Assembly (NCBI GenBank): GCA_019418305.1
Contig: DYCA01000011.1
Coordinates: forward strand, 1 to 30,966
Length of the DNA stretch: 30,966 nucleotides
DNA from: Clostridiales bacterium
GTDB lineage: Bacteria; Bacillota; Clostridia; Oscillospirales; Butyricicoccaceae
Direction of reading: 5' to 3'
In this document: positions 14,913-23,556 of the stretch, one piece after another
Position numbering within the stretch: position 1 is the first letter of the stretch
Layout of the letters: each line of letters starts with the position of its first letter
The notes under the pieces: model-generated
What the model was told of the DNA's origin: nothing
What the model saw: the letters and a program-made list of their open reading frames with translations, nothing else
Databases searched by the model: none
Made by a program: the position numbers and the translations under genes

Positions 14913-16280
14913 TCAATTCCGGTCGTCCAGATTGATGTACTCAACCGTTTTGGCCAGCGGCTTGTAGGCCGGACGTATGATTTTGCCGCCGGTCGTGACC
15001 TCCTCCAACCGGTGCGCCATCCAGCCGACGATACGCGCGGTAGCGAACAGCGGCGTATACAGCGACTTGGGCAGGCCGAGCATTTTGTAGACAAAGCCGG
15101 AGTACATATCCACATTGGCACACATCGGCTTGTCGCTGCCCTTTTTCTCGGCAAAAACCGCGGGCGTGAGCTTTTCAACCAGCTCGATAAGGTCCATTTC
15201 CTTGGAAAACCCGGTCTTTTCCGCCAACGGACGCGCCGCTCGCTTGAGCGCCACCGCACGCGGATCGCTTTTGGTGTAAATGGCGTGGCCCATGCCGTAA
15301 ATCAGGCCCGAACCGTCACCCGCCTCACCGTCCAGAATGCGGCGCAGGTAATCCGCAACCTCGCCCTCGTCCGTCCAGTCGTGAAGGTTGGCTTTCATCT
15401 CGTCAAACTGCTTGACAACGCGCAGATTTGCGCCGCCGTGACGCGGACCCTTGAGCGAGGAGACTGCCGCCGCGATAGCGGAATAGGTGTCCGTACCCGA
15501 AGAGGAGGTGACACGCACGGTAAACGACGAGTTGTTACCACCGCCGTGCTCGGCGTGCAGAATCAGGCAGCGGTCGAGCAGCTTGGCTTCATCGTCGTTA
15601 TACTTGCCGTTCGGGCGCACCAGATGCAGGATGTTCTCCGCGGTCGAGCGGTCGGGATCGGGCACATGCAGAAACATAGAGTCGCCGTCAAAATAACGGC
15701 GCTTGGCCTGATACGCATGCGAAATGATGACCGGAAACTTGGCCATCAGGCTGATACCCTGCCGCATGATATTTTCCACCGTAGTTTCATCCGGATTTTC
15801 GTCGTAGGAGTAGAGCGCCAGCGTCGCACCCGCCAGCTTGTTCATGATGTCGCGGCTGGGCGCGCGCATGATCATATCCTCGGTAAAGTTATCCGGCAGC
15901 GCGCGTTCCAGACCAATCGTGTGCTGGAACTCCGCAAGCTGACGGCGAGACGGCAGCTGACCGCACATAAGCAGGTAGCCGACCTCCTCAAACCCGAAGC
16001 GGTCCTCTTTTTCCAGACCATGAATCAAATCATATACGTTATAGCCGCGGTAGGTCAGCCGTCCTTCGATCGGCTCCCGCTCGCCTTCGTTTAATATGTA
16101 GCCGTGTACGTTGCCCAACCGACTCGCGCCGACCAGCACGCCCGTACCGTCCGCGTTGCGCAGACCGCGCTTGATGCGGTAACGGGAATACAGCTCCGGC
16201 GGGATCTGGCTGTTCAAACGAAAGCTCTCGCTCAATTCGTGCAGGAGTTCCTCATTTACATAATTCGGCTGAATCGTCAT
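14913..16280 (-). CDS. gltA: Citrate synthase
   Basis: This enzyme condenses oxaloacetate and acetyl-CoA to citrate. The 455-residue protein carries the catalytic triad: His245 in HAEHGGGNNSS, His332 in GMGHAIYTKSDPR and Asp391 in CANVDMYSG. GPRHGGAN and IEGRLTYRGYNVYDLI are further signatures. It has an extended N-terminus (MTIQPNYVNEELLHELSESF) that is common in clostridial homologues. In anaerobes lacking a full TCA cycle the enzyme feeds 2-oxoglutarate for glutamate synthesis; no aconitase or isocitrate dehydrogenase gene is next to it. A ribosome site GGAAAGGGG precedes the ATG, and a near-consensus promoter lies 43 bp upstream. 2-Methylcitrate synthase is the main alternative assignment but is less likely without prp genes nearby. 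Confidence 0.94.
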   Translation of the reverse strand: MTIQPNYVNEELLHELSESFRLNSQIPPELYSRYRIKRGLRNADGTGVLVGASRLGNVHGYILNEGEREPIEGRLTYRGYNVYDLIHGLEKEDRFGFEEVGYLLMCGQLPSRRQLAEFQHTIGLERALPDNFTEDMIMRAPSRDIMNKLAGATLALYSYDENPDETTVENIMRQGISLMAKFPVIISHAYQAKRRYFDGDSMFLHVPDPDRSTAENILHLVRPNGKYNDDEAKLLDRCLILHAEHGGGNNSSFTVRVTSSSGTDTYSAIAAAVSSLKGPRHGGANLRVVKQFDEMKANLHDWTDEGEVADYLRRILDGEAGDGSGLIYGMGHAIYTKSDPRAVALKRAARPLAEKTGFSKEMDLIELVEKLTPAVFAEKKGSDKPMCANVDMYSGFVYKMLGLPKSLYTPLFATARIVGWMAHRLEEVTTGGKIIRPAYKPLAKTVEYINLDDRN

Positions 16281-16322
16281 CCGGCTTTCCCCTTTCCGTG
16301 CTTACCATATCTTTATGAATAT

Positions 16323-16351
16323 ATTCTACTCCTATCCTGCATACATGTCAA
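16323..16351 (-). promoter_or_regulatory. Promoter of citrate synthase
   Basis: Minus-strand perfect -35 TTGACA (16351-16346), a 17-bp spacer and -10 TAGAAT (16328-16323). No operator-like repeat is visible around it. The rest of the gap up to 16490 is AT-rich and shows nothing else recognisable. Confidence 0.85.
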
Positions 16352-16490
16352 ATTCTGTCGCTTGTGAAACCCTACAAAAAGCGAATTTTCGCACTTTTCA
16401 GCATTGTTCACTCTGTTCGTACGCAAGATTTTATTTTTTTTGTGCAAATAATTTTTCAATTTGCCTTGCAAAAGCGTTCAGGACGCACTG

Positions 16491-16529
16491 CGATAAAAAA
16501 TCACGGCATAAAGCCGTGATTTTTTATCG
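16491..16529 (-). terminator. Terminator of the zinc-ribbon/TPR gene
   Basis: A perfect 17-bp stem with arms CGATAAAAAATCACGGC and its complement around a 5-base ATAAA loop (TTTAT on the transcribed minus strand). The T run lies inside the lower stem, so it works in either orientation. It sits 22 bp after the stop of the gene ending at 16552. Confidence 0.85.
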
Positions 16530-16551
16530 TTCTTTGCGTAAAGAGTATGGA

Positions 16552-17886
16552 TTACATCAAATCCAGCAGTTTATAGCAGCGTGCCTTGGTGTAACTCTGC
16601 TTAAAACTGTAGGATGCGAGCTGTCCTGCCGTCTCATCCGAGCTTTCCTTCGCCGCGTTGGCTGCGCCCGAATCACGCTCTTCCACCCACTGCTTGTAGC
16701 TTTCCTCCTCCGAGGCATACTGGTCCGCGTTGAGCACGGTCGCCAGATAATCGTACATCTGCACCAGCAGATTATCCCATGCCTCAAACGAGCTTGCCGT
16801 CAGCGCCAACTCATCCTCCGGCGTGGCAGCGGAGGCGATTTGCAGGTCGTTCTGCTCAAGCGAATCCATCTGGCTGCTGAAATCCTGCTTCTTTTCGCTC
16901 TGCTTCTGCTGCGTCTCCTGCTGCTTCTGCTCAGCCTCCTGCGCCTGTGTCAGCTGGCTGCGCAGATCGGAAACCTGCTTTTTCTGGTCGCTGGTCAGCG
17001 TATCATCCGCATCAAGCGAATCCAGCTTGGCCGCGGCCGCGTCATACTTTTTGTCGGCCAGATAGCTCTTTACTTCCTCGATATCCGCGGCAAACTCGTT
17101 GTCCGCCTGCGCGGTCTCCGCCTGATCAATCAAATCCTCGATGGCCTCATACAGCGCGGAATCCGGGTCGGTTACGCGGTTTTGCAGTTGCTTGAGCAGC
17201 GCAATCGCTTCGGTATACTGCCCGTTCTCCACATACGCCTTCGCGGTCTGGAAATCCCCCAACTGCTGGATGGTTGCGTCCAGTGAGGACGGGTCCTTGG
17301 ACTCAGCCTGCGCGGCGGTGAAATACTCGAGTGCCTTGTCAAAATCACCGCGGCCCATATACTTTTCAGCCAAGGTCAGATTTTCGTCCGGCTGACGGCT
17401 CATAAAAAACCACACGCCGCCGCCGATTAGCGCCAACACCAGCACGACAACCACTGCGATTATCGCGCCCTTTTTGCCCTTGGACGGCTTGCGATACGGT
17501 TTGTCATCCGGATCCGGCTCGGAGAAATAGGTCGTGCGCGATGAGCCGGTAGAACGCGGCGCACCTGTTGAACGCGGCGCACCGGAAGTGCGGCGCACTG
17601 ACTGCGCATTGATGGACGACAGCTCCTCCGCCGACGGGATGTGCGGGTCGGTTGCGGCGAGCGGATCGCCCTGGGTTACGCCGTCCCCGGAAATGCTGCC
17701 GCCGGGATGATCTTCCTTCATCACCGCATCAAACGCCGAAAGGTCAATCGGCCCTTTCAGCTCGTCGGGCAGTGAGGTAAAGACAGCGGTTTCATCGTTG
17801 ACGCCCTCCTGCTCAACGACCGCGCCGCAGAATGGACAGAATTTGCCCGCAATGGGCAATTCCCTGCCGCAGTTCTTGCAAAGCAT
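16552..17886 (-). CDS. Membrane protein with zinc ribbon, TPR region and C-terminal LprI-like domain
   Basis: A 444-residue protein with clear modules. Residues 1-22 are a zinc ribbon with Cys3, Cys6, Cys17 and Cys20 (LCKNCG and FCPFCG). Residues 23-138 are a low-complexity linker with a repeated GAPRSTGAPRSTGSSR stretch. Residues 140-162 are one membrane helix after a basic KGKKG. Residues 168-290 hold TPR-like helices (LAEKYMGRGDFDKALEYFTA). Residues 302-340 are a Gln/Lys/Glu-rich coiled coil. Residues 368-443 resemble the LprI/DUF1311 domain: WDNLLVQMYDYLATVL, then YKQWVEERD and a late YTKAR. The ribbon should be cytoplasmic and the rest outside. The exact function is unknown; a role as an envelope sensor or scaffold is inference. 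Start ATG has GAGGAGG upstream. Confidence 0.8.
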   Translation of the reverse strand: MLCKNCGRELPIAGKFCPFCGAVVEQEGVNDETAVFTSLPDELKGPIDLSAFDAVMKEDHPGGSISGDGVTQGDPLAATDPHIPSAEELSSINAQSVRRTSGAPRSTGAPRSTGSSRTTYFSEPDPDDKPYRKPSKGKKGAIIAVVVVLVLALIGGGVWFFMSRQPDENLTLAEKYMGRGDFDKALEYFTAAQAESKDPSSLDATIQQLGDFQTAKAYVENGQYTEAIALLKQLQNRVTDPDSALYEAIEDLIDQAETAQADNEFAADIEEVKSYLADKKYDAAAAKLDSLDADDTLTSDQKKQVSDLRSQLTQAQEAEQKQQETQQKQSEKKQDFSSQMDSLEQNDLQIASAATPEDELALTASSFEAWDNLLVQMYDYLATVLNADQYASEEESYKQWVEERDSGAANAAKESSDETAGQLASYSFKQSYTKARCYKLLDLM

Positions 17887-17933
17887 GGATGGTTCCTCCT
17901 CTATTTAATGTACAAATATAACAATCCTATAAT

Positions 17934-17962
17934 AGTATAACATGCGGAAAAGCGCTTGTAAA
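17934..17962 (-). promoter_or_regulatory. Promoter of the zinc-ribbon/TPR gene
   Basis: Minus-strand -35 TTTACA (17962-17957), a 17-bp spacer and -10 TATACT (17939-17934), about 48 bp before the start codon. It is divergent from the promoter at 18064-18093. Confidence 0.78.
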
Positions 17963-18063
17963 CCTCTGTGATACGAACCGAATACCCCGATTTTTCATCT
18001 TATATGCCGACGGGAAATCTTGGAAAAACATGCTTTGTATCGAAACTGAAACCGCGCTTTGGC

Positions 18064-18093
18064 TTGACAAGCTATAGTCCGTGACCGTACAAT
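18064..18093 (+). promoter_or_regulatory. Promoter of the SLH/L,D-transpeptidase gene
   Basis: Perfect -35 TTGACA (18064-18069), an 18-bp spacer and -10 TACAAT (18088-18093). It lies 31 bp before the TTG start codon. Confidence 0.8.
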
Positions 18094-18124
18094 AGACTTA
18101 TTCTGGAACAAGGGGGATTATGCC

Positions 18125-20944
18125 TTGAAAAAACGTCTATTCAGCGGCCTTTTAGCCGCTGTCATGCTGCTGACTACCGCTTTCGCTGCGGGCGGTGACG
18201 CAGCTTCCGAACAGCAAACTGCCTCCGGCACAGTGCTGACCTTTGCGGCCACACTGCCCGAAGGCACAGATGTCATGAGCACCGAAATAACCGAACAGCT
18301 GCAAAGCGTACTGACGCAGCGTCTCAAGCAGCTTGCGCTTGACAATGCAGCGGTCGCCTTCCCGGAGGACGGCAAGACCGTCACTGTGACCCTGCCGGAC
18401 GGCGCAGGTCCCAATCTGACGGACGTTGCCGCTTTCCTGTCGCAGACCAACGCACTGTCTGCCACGGATGCAAACGGCAAGGTTTGGCTGACCGGTGCGG
18501 ACGTAACCGCAACCGAGGTCGGGCTGACCGATGACGGCAGCACCGCTTACATACAGCTGACCCTGACGACGGACGCGCATCAAGCGCTGTTAAGCGAACT
18601 GCCCGCGGATACCGCGCTGACCGTTTCGCTTGACCGTGAAACCGTCGGTCAGATTGACACCGTTACAGCCGCGAACGAACCGGTCACCGTTACCGGTGCG
18701 CTCACTCTGGATACCGCCAAGCTCTATGGCGCACGTATCATGGCAGGCACGCTGCCCGTTGCGCTGACCCTGACCGAAGAGGTCCAGCCGGAACAGCCCG
18801 AAGAGCCGGAACAGCCCACTGAACCCGCTTTCCCGGATATCGCGGGACACTGGGCGGAAAGCGCGCTGAACAAGGCGGTTGACATGGGTCTGCTCAAGGG
18901 TACGGACGGCAAGATGCTGCCGGACGACGCAGTCAAGCGCTCGGAAGCGGTTGTCATGCTGAACCGCGCGCTCGGCGCGACCATTGCGGACAATACGAGC
19001 GGCCTGAGCGGCACGCCTTCCAATGCGTGGTACGCAGCCGATCTCGGCAAAGCCATTCACCTTGGCCTGATTGATGCGAACGACAGCCGCAACTTTGATA
19101 CCGCCGCCACCCGTGCGGAGGCGTTCGAGCTGCTTGCACGCGCTTTTGTCTTTGACCGCGCGGAAACCGGTACCGATGAACTGAGCGCCTTTACCGACAT
19201 CAGCACGATGACTGCGGCACAGCAGCAGGCAGCGGCGGCACTGGTCTCGGCAGGCGTGGTCAATGGCGTGACCGATACCACCCTTGCCCCGCAGGCTACA
19301 CTGACCCGCGCGCAGTTTGTCACGATGATTACCCGCGTGGCGGATGAGATTCTTGCCCCGCAGGAAGAAACGGCAGCTGGAAACACCGATGAGAACGCGG
19401 ATACCAACGCAGAAACAACCCCTGATACGAATGCAGACACCGATACCGAAGTCACGCCCGATGCCGAAGCGGCCGCTCCGCTGACCGGCGGCACGATTCT
19501 CTCCGTGCCGGAATACACAGTATCCGATATGGGCCTGGACGGCGACCTGATTTTTGCCACCGCCGCGCAGAACGTTACGCTTGATGCCGTCACCGCACGT
19601 GACCGTATCGTGCTCAAAGGCGCGGAAAACGCCAAGCTGAACGTGCAAAACGGCTCCCGTGTTTCCACTCTCGCGATCGATCCTGCAGGTACGGCGGATG
19701 TATCTCTGTCAGAAGATTCCTCGGCCGGCACGCTGGTCATTGCAGGCAAGGGCGGCGCGGTAAACTATTCCGGCACCGCCGGCAATATCGAAATCACCGC
19801 GTCGGGCCGCACAATCAATTTGTATGAGCTGGAGGCGGACACCGTCACCATCACCGGCAGCAACAACACAATTGTAACAGACGGCTCGATTGGTGCGGTT
19901 GCAGTCAACGGCGGCGCGAAGAACAACAAGCTGACGCTGAACGGCACGACGGATAGCCTGCTGGTTGCGGGCGTCGGCACGACGGTGGACGGCAAGGGCA
20001 AGGCTGCAACGGTCGATATCCGTGCGGTAAACTGCACGGTATCCATCGCAGCCGACTCCATGATCGAAAACATCGACCCCGGTCTTTCCGGTGTAACGCT
20101 CTCGATGGGCGTGCCCACGAAGGTCACGGCGGGCGGCTCACTGGTGACGCAGGTTACTTTCCAAGGCGTGACCGAGCCGAAAATCTGCTCCGCTCAGTGG
20201 TATAAAAACGGCAAGCCGCTGGCGAACTATTCCAACGACAACTTCCAGCTGACGGCGGACGCAGCTTCCCGCATTACAACTTACTTCACCTTCACCAAGG
20301 ACATGGACACCAGCGTGACCATGGGCTTCAAGCTGACCTATGAAAACCCCTCGACCGGTGAAACCGAGGAAAAGTACATCGAAAAGACCGTACCGATTGA
20401 AAACTATTCGGACGAATGGTACTACCAGCGCGATGTTAACCGCATCCTGAATCTGGTTTCCTCGACCTATCGCGGCAACTACACCACCTCTTATGCCGTC
20501 AATAACGACTATGCGACCTATGAAAAAGAGGTCTGGGTCAATGCCAAGGGCTACTCGAGCCGCACCCAGTATCTGGTGTGGATTAACCGCGCTTACCAGC
20601 ACGTGAACGTGTTCCAAGGCTCCAAGGGCAACTGGAAGCTGATTAAGTCCTTCCTCGTCGGTACAGGCGCGGCCTCCTCGCCCACCCCGACCGGTCTGAC
20701 GACCGTTTCCTACAAGTCCGCGGGCGGCTGGACAACCAGCACCTATACCGTGCGTCCGGTTGTCGGCTTCTACCCCGGCACGGGCTACGCGTTCCACTCG
20801 CGCCTGTGCTATCCGGGCACGGACACCGAGTATGACTTCAGCGCAGGCTACCCCGTCTCGCACGGCTGCGTGCGCATGTACAAGAACGACATCAAGTGGA
20901 TTTACAACAATATCCCGGTCGGTACAACCGTCGCAATTTTCTAA
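18125..20944 (+). CDS. Secreted SecD-P1-like / SLH / L,D-transpeptidase (YkuD) fusion protein
   Basis: A 939-residue exported protein. Residues 1-22 are a signal peptide (MKKRLFSGLLAAVMLLTTAF). Residues 35-219 resemble the extracytoplasmic P1 domain of SecD: RLKQLALDNAAVAFPEDG, a VWLTGADVTATEV segment and ARIMAGTLPVALTLTEE, but without SecD membrane helices. A Pro/Glu linker (220-235) leads to three SLH repeats (236-410; FPDIAGHWAESALNKAVDMG), then an acidic Asp/Asn/Thr linker (411-452). Residues 455-650 are Gly/Asn/Val/Thr-rich and beta-repeat-like; 655-760 look Ig-like. Residues 790-939 are the YkuD domain with His891, His913 and Cys915 in YPVSHGCVRMYK. SLH repeats bind secondary wall polymers and the enzyme makes 3-3 peptidoglycan cross-links. 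Start is TTG with AGGGGG upstream; an ATG at 18120 stops after two codons. Confidence 0.88.
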   Translation: MKKRLFSGLLAAVMLLTTAFAAGGDAASEQQTASGTVLTFAATLPEGTDVMSTEITEQLQSVLTQRLKQLALDNAAVAFPEDGKTVTVTLPDGAGPNLTDVAAFLSQTNALSATDANGKVWLTGADVTATEVGLTDDGSTAYIQLTLTTDAHQALLSELPADTALTVSLDRETVGQIDTVTAANEPVTVTGALTLDTAKLYGARIMAGTLPVALTLTEEVQPEQPEEPEQPTEPAFPDIAGHWAESALNKAVDMGLLKGTDGKMLPDDAVKRSEAVVMLNRALGATIADNTSGLSGTPSNAWYAADLGKAIHLGLIDANDSRNFDTAATRAEAFELLARAFVFDRAETGTDELSAFTDISTMTAAQQQAAAALVSAGVVNGVTDTTLAPQATLTRAQFVTMITRVADEILAPQEETAAGNTDENADTNAETTPDTNADTDTEVTPDAEAAAPLTGGTILSVPEYTVSDMGLDGDLIFATAAQNVTLDAVTARDRIVLKGAENAKLNVQNGSRVSTLAIDPAGTADVSLSEDSSAGTLVIAGKGGAVNYSGTAGNIEITASGRTINLYELEADTVTITGSNNTIVTDGSIGAVAVNGGAKNNKLTLNGTTDSLLVAGVGTTVDGKGKAATVDIRAVNCTVSIAADSMIENIDPGLSGVTLSMGVPTKVTAGGSLVTQVTFQGVTEPKICSAQWYKNGKPLANYSNDNFQLTADAASRITTYFTFTKDMDTSVTMGFKLTYENPSTGETEEKYIEKTVPIENYSDEWYYQRDVNRILNLVSSTYRGNYTTSYAVNNDYATYEKEVWVNAKGYSSRTQYLVWINRAYQHVNVFQGSKGNWKLIKSFLVGTGAASSPTPTGLTTVSYKSAGGWTTSTYTVRPVVGFYPGTGYAFHSRLCYPGTDTEYDFSAGYPVSHGCVRMYKNDIKWIYNNIPVGTTVAIF

Positions 20945-20953
20945 AACAAAATG

Positions 20954-20989
20954 AAAAAGGCTTGGAACTCTGGTTCCAAGCCTTTTTTC
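20954..20989. terminator. Bidirectional terminator
   Basis: AAAAAGGCTTGGAAC and GTTCCAAGCCTTTTT form a perfect 15-bp stem around TCTG with T runs both ways, between the convergent L,D-transpeptidase gene (stop 20944) and the XRE regulator (stop 20997). Confidence 0.92.
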
Positions 20990-20996
20990 TGTCTTT

Positions 20997-22280
20997 CTAT
21001 GCCTTTTTACGCCACAGGCTACCGGCAAACAGCGCAATGCCTGCACAGAGCGCTGTCAGCATCAGCAGCGTTACCAGCCCGCCAAGCTGGATGGTGATGT
21101 CCTCCACCGCGTACGGCTGCTGCGCGAATCCCTCGTAACCGATATCCAGCCACAATGCGCTGGACGGCAGCCAGATAACGGCATACACTGCAAGCAGCCC
21201 AATGCTCACCCCCGGCACCCGGCCATGCGTCACACGCCACAGCACCATCAATACCAGCAGCAGCACCGCTGTCACTATAGCGGCGCGTATTAGGGCGTGA
21301 TATCCTGCCGCTTCGATCATCTGCCCCATCGCTTCTCCCTCGCTAACGGCCATTTGCGGATCGCCGAACTGCGGCATCTGTGCCAGCGCGGCCTGCGCGC
21401 GCTGCCAGCCGATCACAGCCGCGCTGATGAGCGCGGGCAGCACAGGCAGCACCACCGGCAACGGCCGGAAGCGGGTTTCCGGTGTCATACGCCGGTAGAC
21501 TAACGCGAATACTCCGACCAATGCGAAGAACAGCGGCACGTATGCCATCGCGTAGAACAGCAGCCAAGGTTGATGGCTGTTGATGTTTACATCCCCTGCA
21601 CTGAATACAATGTAATAGCGGTCTATTTGGGCAATCTCGTAGTCGAGCAACAGCCAGCTGAGCCGTTTAACCAGCCACCACACCAGCAATTCAAACACCC
21701 ACACGATGCCGAGCAGCCGGTCAGCCATGCGCACACGACAGCAACTGACGGCTGTATCCATGCCGAGCGCGGCAAAGCGGTCGCACTGTTTGCTGTGCCA
21801 CACGCGAAACGCCACATAGACGATCGGCACAATCACCAGATTGCGCAGCACTGCCGCCTGCCCGAACAGGCTGCCGCAGTACGCCGCCGCGAGGATGCAC
21901 ACCACCGCCGCGAGCAGCATTTTGTCGTCCGTGCTGCCCTGTCGGTCGGCAAGGTACTGCTGCGGCGTGAGAAAGGCCTCGAGCGGCGGTGCGCCGGGTT
22001 TGCTCTGCGGACTGCTGCCGTCCTCCGGCGTGTCGGCGGCTTGGGCGGTGTCTGCCGCTTCTTCTTTCCTACGCACTGCACCTTCCAGCAGCTCGTCGAC
22101 TGTGATGCCGAGCAGCTGCGCAAGCGGCGGCAGCAGCGTCACCTCCGGATAGCTTGCGCCGTTCTCCCATTTGCTGACTGCCTTGTCCGACACGAGCAGC
22201 CGTTCGGCCAGCTGCTTCTGGGTCATCCCCATCGCCTTGCGCCGCGCGGCGATGAGTGCCCCTGTATTTCTTGCATCCAT
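20997..22280 (-). CDS. XRE-family HTH regulator fused to a multi-pass membrane domain
   Basis: A 427-residue protein. Residues 6-63 are a Cro/CI-type helix-turn-helix (MTQKQLAERLLVSDKAVSKW, then ENGASYPEVTLLPPLAQLLG and ITVDELLEG). A charged Pro/Ala linker (70-110) follows. From about residue 120 there are seven or so hydrophobic helices, including LLGIVWVFELLVWWLVKRL and a final pair ending GSLWRKKA. This clostridial architecture is common, but ligands and targets are unknown; a role as a membrane-tethered sensor-repressor is inference. The ATG at 22280 is chosen because GGGAGGTGG lies about 7 nt upstream; an ATG at 22337 would add 19 residues without a ribosome site. No obvious partner is cotranscribed. 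Confidence 0.88.
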   Translation of the reverse strand: MDARNTGALIAARRKAMGMTQKQLAERLLVSDKAVSKWENGASYPEVTLLPPLAQLLGITVDELLEGAVRRKEEAADTAQAADTPEDGSSPQSKPGAPPLEAFLTPQQYLADRQGSTDDKMLLAAVVCILAAAYCGSLFGQAAVLRNLVIVPIVYVAFRVWHSKQCDRFAALGMDTAVSCCRVRMADRLLGIVWVFELLVWWLVKRLSWLLLDYEIAQIDRYYIVFSAGDVNINSHQPWLLFYAMAYVPLFFALVGVFALVYRRMTPETRFRPLPVVLPVLPALISAAVIGWQRAQAALAQMPQFGDPQMAVSEGEAMGQMIEAAGYHALIRAAIVTAVLLLVLMVLWRVTHGRVPGVSIGLLAVYAVIWLPSSALWLDIGYEGFAQQPYAVEDITIQLGGLVTLLMLTALCAGIALFAGSLWRKKA

Positions 22281-22308
22281 ATAGCTCCACCTCCCTTTTC
22301 CTGCTTTC

Positions 22309-22337
22309 AGCATAGCAGAATGCACCCCGCGCGGCAA
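22309..22337 (-). promoter_or_regulatory. Possible promoter of the XRE regulator
   Basis: Minus-strand TTGCCG (22337-22332), a 17-bp spacer and TATGCT (22314-22309). Spacing is ideal but both boxes deviate from consensus. Confidence 0.42.
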
Positions 22338-22349
22338 CCGACAGACGGA

Positions 22350-22384
22350 AGAAGGGCGCTCTACCAGCGGTAGAATGCCCTTCT
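22350..22384 (-). terminator. Hairpin after the phosphatase-GNAT gene
   Basis: AGAAGGGC and GCCCTTCT pair, and TCTACC/GGTAGA continues the stem after a small internal mismatch, with a 3-base loop. It starts 9 bp after the stop of the gene ending at 22393. The T tract is short (TTCTTCC), so efficiency is doubtful. Confidence 0.5.
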
Positions 22385-22392
22385 AAAATGCG

Positions 22393-23553
22393 TCAGTCAA
22401 TGCAAATCCGCTTGAACATACGGTAATGCAGGCCGTTTTCGTCCCGATATTCGCCGCGCTGCTCAAACGCGAATTTGTGATAAAAGCCCTGCGCGCGCGC
22501 GTTCTCTGACGCAACATGCGCGCATAAGTAGTCCTTGCCAAGCGCGCGATATACGCCGATCGCCTGTCCAAGAATCTGCCCGCTCAGGCCGTGGCCGCGA
22601 TATGCTTTGTCGATGCAGAAACCGCCGACCAGTCCCACGTCCGGCTCGTCATCATACCACGTTTTAAGGTAGACGAGCGACACGGGCGTACCGTCCTCCA
22701 GACAACCGAAGCAGCACGAGCGCGGCGACATGCGCTGGGCGCGCGTCACGTCCGCAAGCAGAGCGGCGGGGTCCAGTCCCGCGTCCGTGCCGTAGGCGTT
22801 TTGATGCAGCTCGCGCATGAACGCGACGATTTTTGCCGCGTCCCCCTTGTCCATCGGGTCGGCACGGCGAAACCAGATTTGCGGCGTACTCGGCACGCCC
22901 TTGTTATCCGTCCAGCCGATGGAGGCAAAGGTGGACAGCTCCTGCGGCAAATGAGAAGCGTCGTTTTCGTACACCACGTCGATGTGTCCTTCCCCATCAA
23001 ACTCGAATTTGGCAACGCAGGTGTTATCGCCCCATCCGATTTCTCCCATCTGCTCAGGCGCAAAGCCGTGCGCGATGGTCAGCGCCCCGCGAATCGCTGA
23101 GCCGTGCGTTACAACTGCAAAGGATTTGCCGTCATTTTCGGCCACCAGTCGACGCACGCCATCCAGCATGCGCCGCCCCGCCTGCATGACGCTTTCGCCG
23201 TGCGGCGGCACCGCATCCCACGGGCGCGCGCGCCAGACCGCATATTCCTCCGGCCAGATGCGCGGCAGCTCGGCCCACGGGATATCCTCCCAATCGCCCA
23301 TGTCGATTTCGCGCAGCACCGGACGGATTTCGACATTCAAGTGATGCGGCGCGGCGACGGCTTTGGCAGTCGTGCGCGCGCGGAACAGGTCGGACGCATA
23401 GACCGCGTCGAGCGGCACTTTCTCAAACCGCTTTGCCAGATACGGCAGCTGCTGATACGCGCGGGGCGTGAGCAGACTGTCGTACTGCCCGTGGCAGCGG
23501 CGATAGACGTTGCCCTCAGCCTCCGCGTGGCGGATGAGGTAAACCGTGGTCAT
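22393..23553 (-). CDS. Histidine phosphatase-GNAT acetyltransferase fusion protein
   Basis: A 386-residue two-domain protein. Residues 1-200 are a phosphoglycerate mutase-like histidine phosphatase: LIRHAEAEGN with nucleophile His9, SDLFRARTTA, LREIDMGDWE with acid Glu82, and VVTHGSAIRG with His150. Residues 225-386 are a GNAT domain: GFCIDKAYRGHGLSGQILGQ is the acetyl-CoA loop, and ASENARAQGFYHKFAFEQRG matches the family C-terminal motif. Substrates cannot be inferred; the phosphatase half could act on a sugar or nucleotide phosphate. It starts 3 nt after the pyrD stop, and its ribosome site GGAGG lies inside the end of pyrD, so it is the third gene of the pyrK-pyrD operon and probably coupled. 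Context hints at a link to nucleotide metabolism, but this is weak. Confidence 0.88.
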   Translation of the reverse strand: MTTVYLIRHAEAEGNVYRRCHGQYDSLLTPRAYQQLPYLAKRFEKVPLDAVYASDLFRARTTAKAVAAPHHLNVEIRPVLREIDMGDWEDIPWAELPRIWPEEYAVWRARPWDAVPPHGESVMQAGRRMLDGVRRLVAENDGKSFAVVTHGSAIRGALTIAHGFAPEQMGEIGWGDNTCVAKFEFDGEGHIDVVYENDASHLPQELSTFASIGWTDNKGVPSTPQIWFRRADPMDKGDAAKIVAFMRELHQNAYGTDAGLDPAALLADVTRAQRMSPRSCCFGCLEDGTPVSLVYLKTWYDDEPDVGLVGGFCIDKAYRGHGLSGQILGQAIGVYRALGKDYLCAHVASENARAQGFYHKFAFEQRGEYRDENGLHYRMFKRICID

Positions 23554-23556
23554 GCT

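Noticed and set aside
18120..18128. ATG five bases before the transpeptidase start
   Set aside because: It reads ATG CCT TGA and stops at once; the TTG at 18125 opens the signal peptide.
18139..18159. Inverted repeat CAGCGGC/GCCGCTG just after the transpeptidase start
   Set aside because: Seven base pairs inside Leu/Ala codons with no T tract; likely chance in a GC-rich signal peptide sequence.
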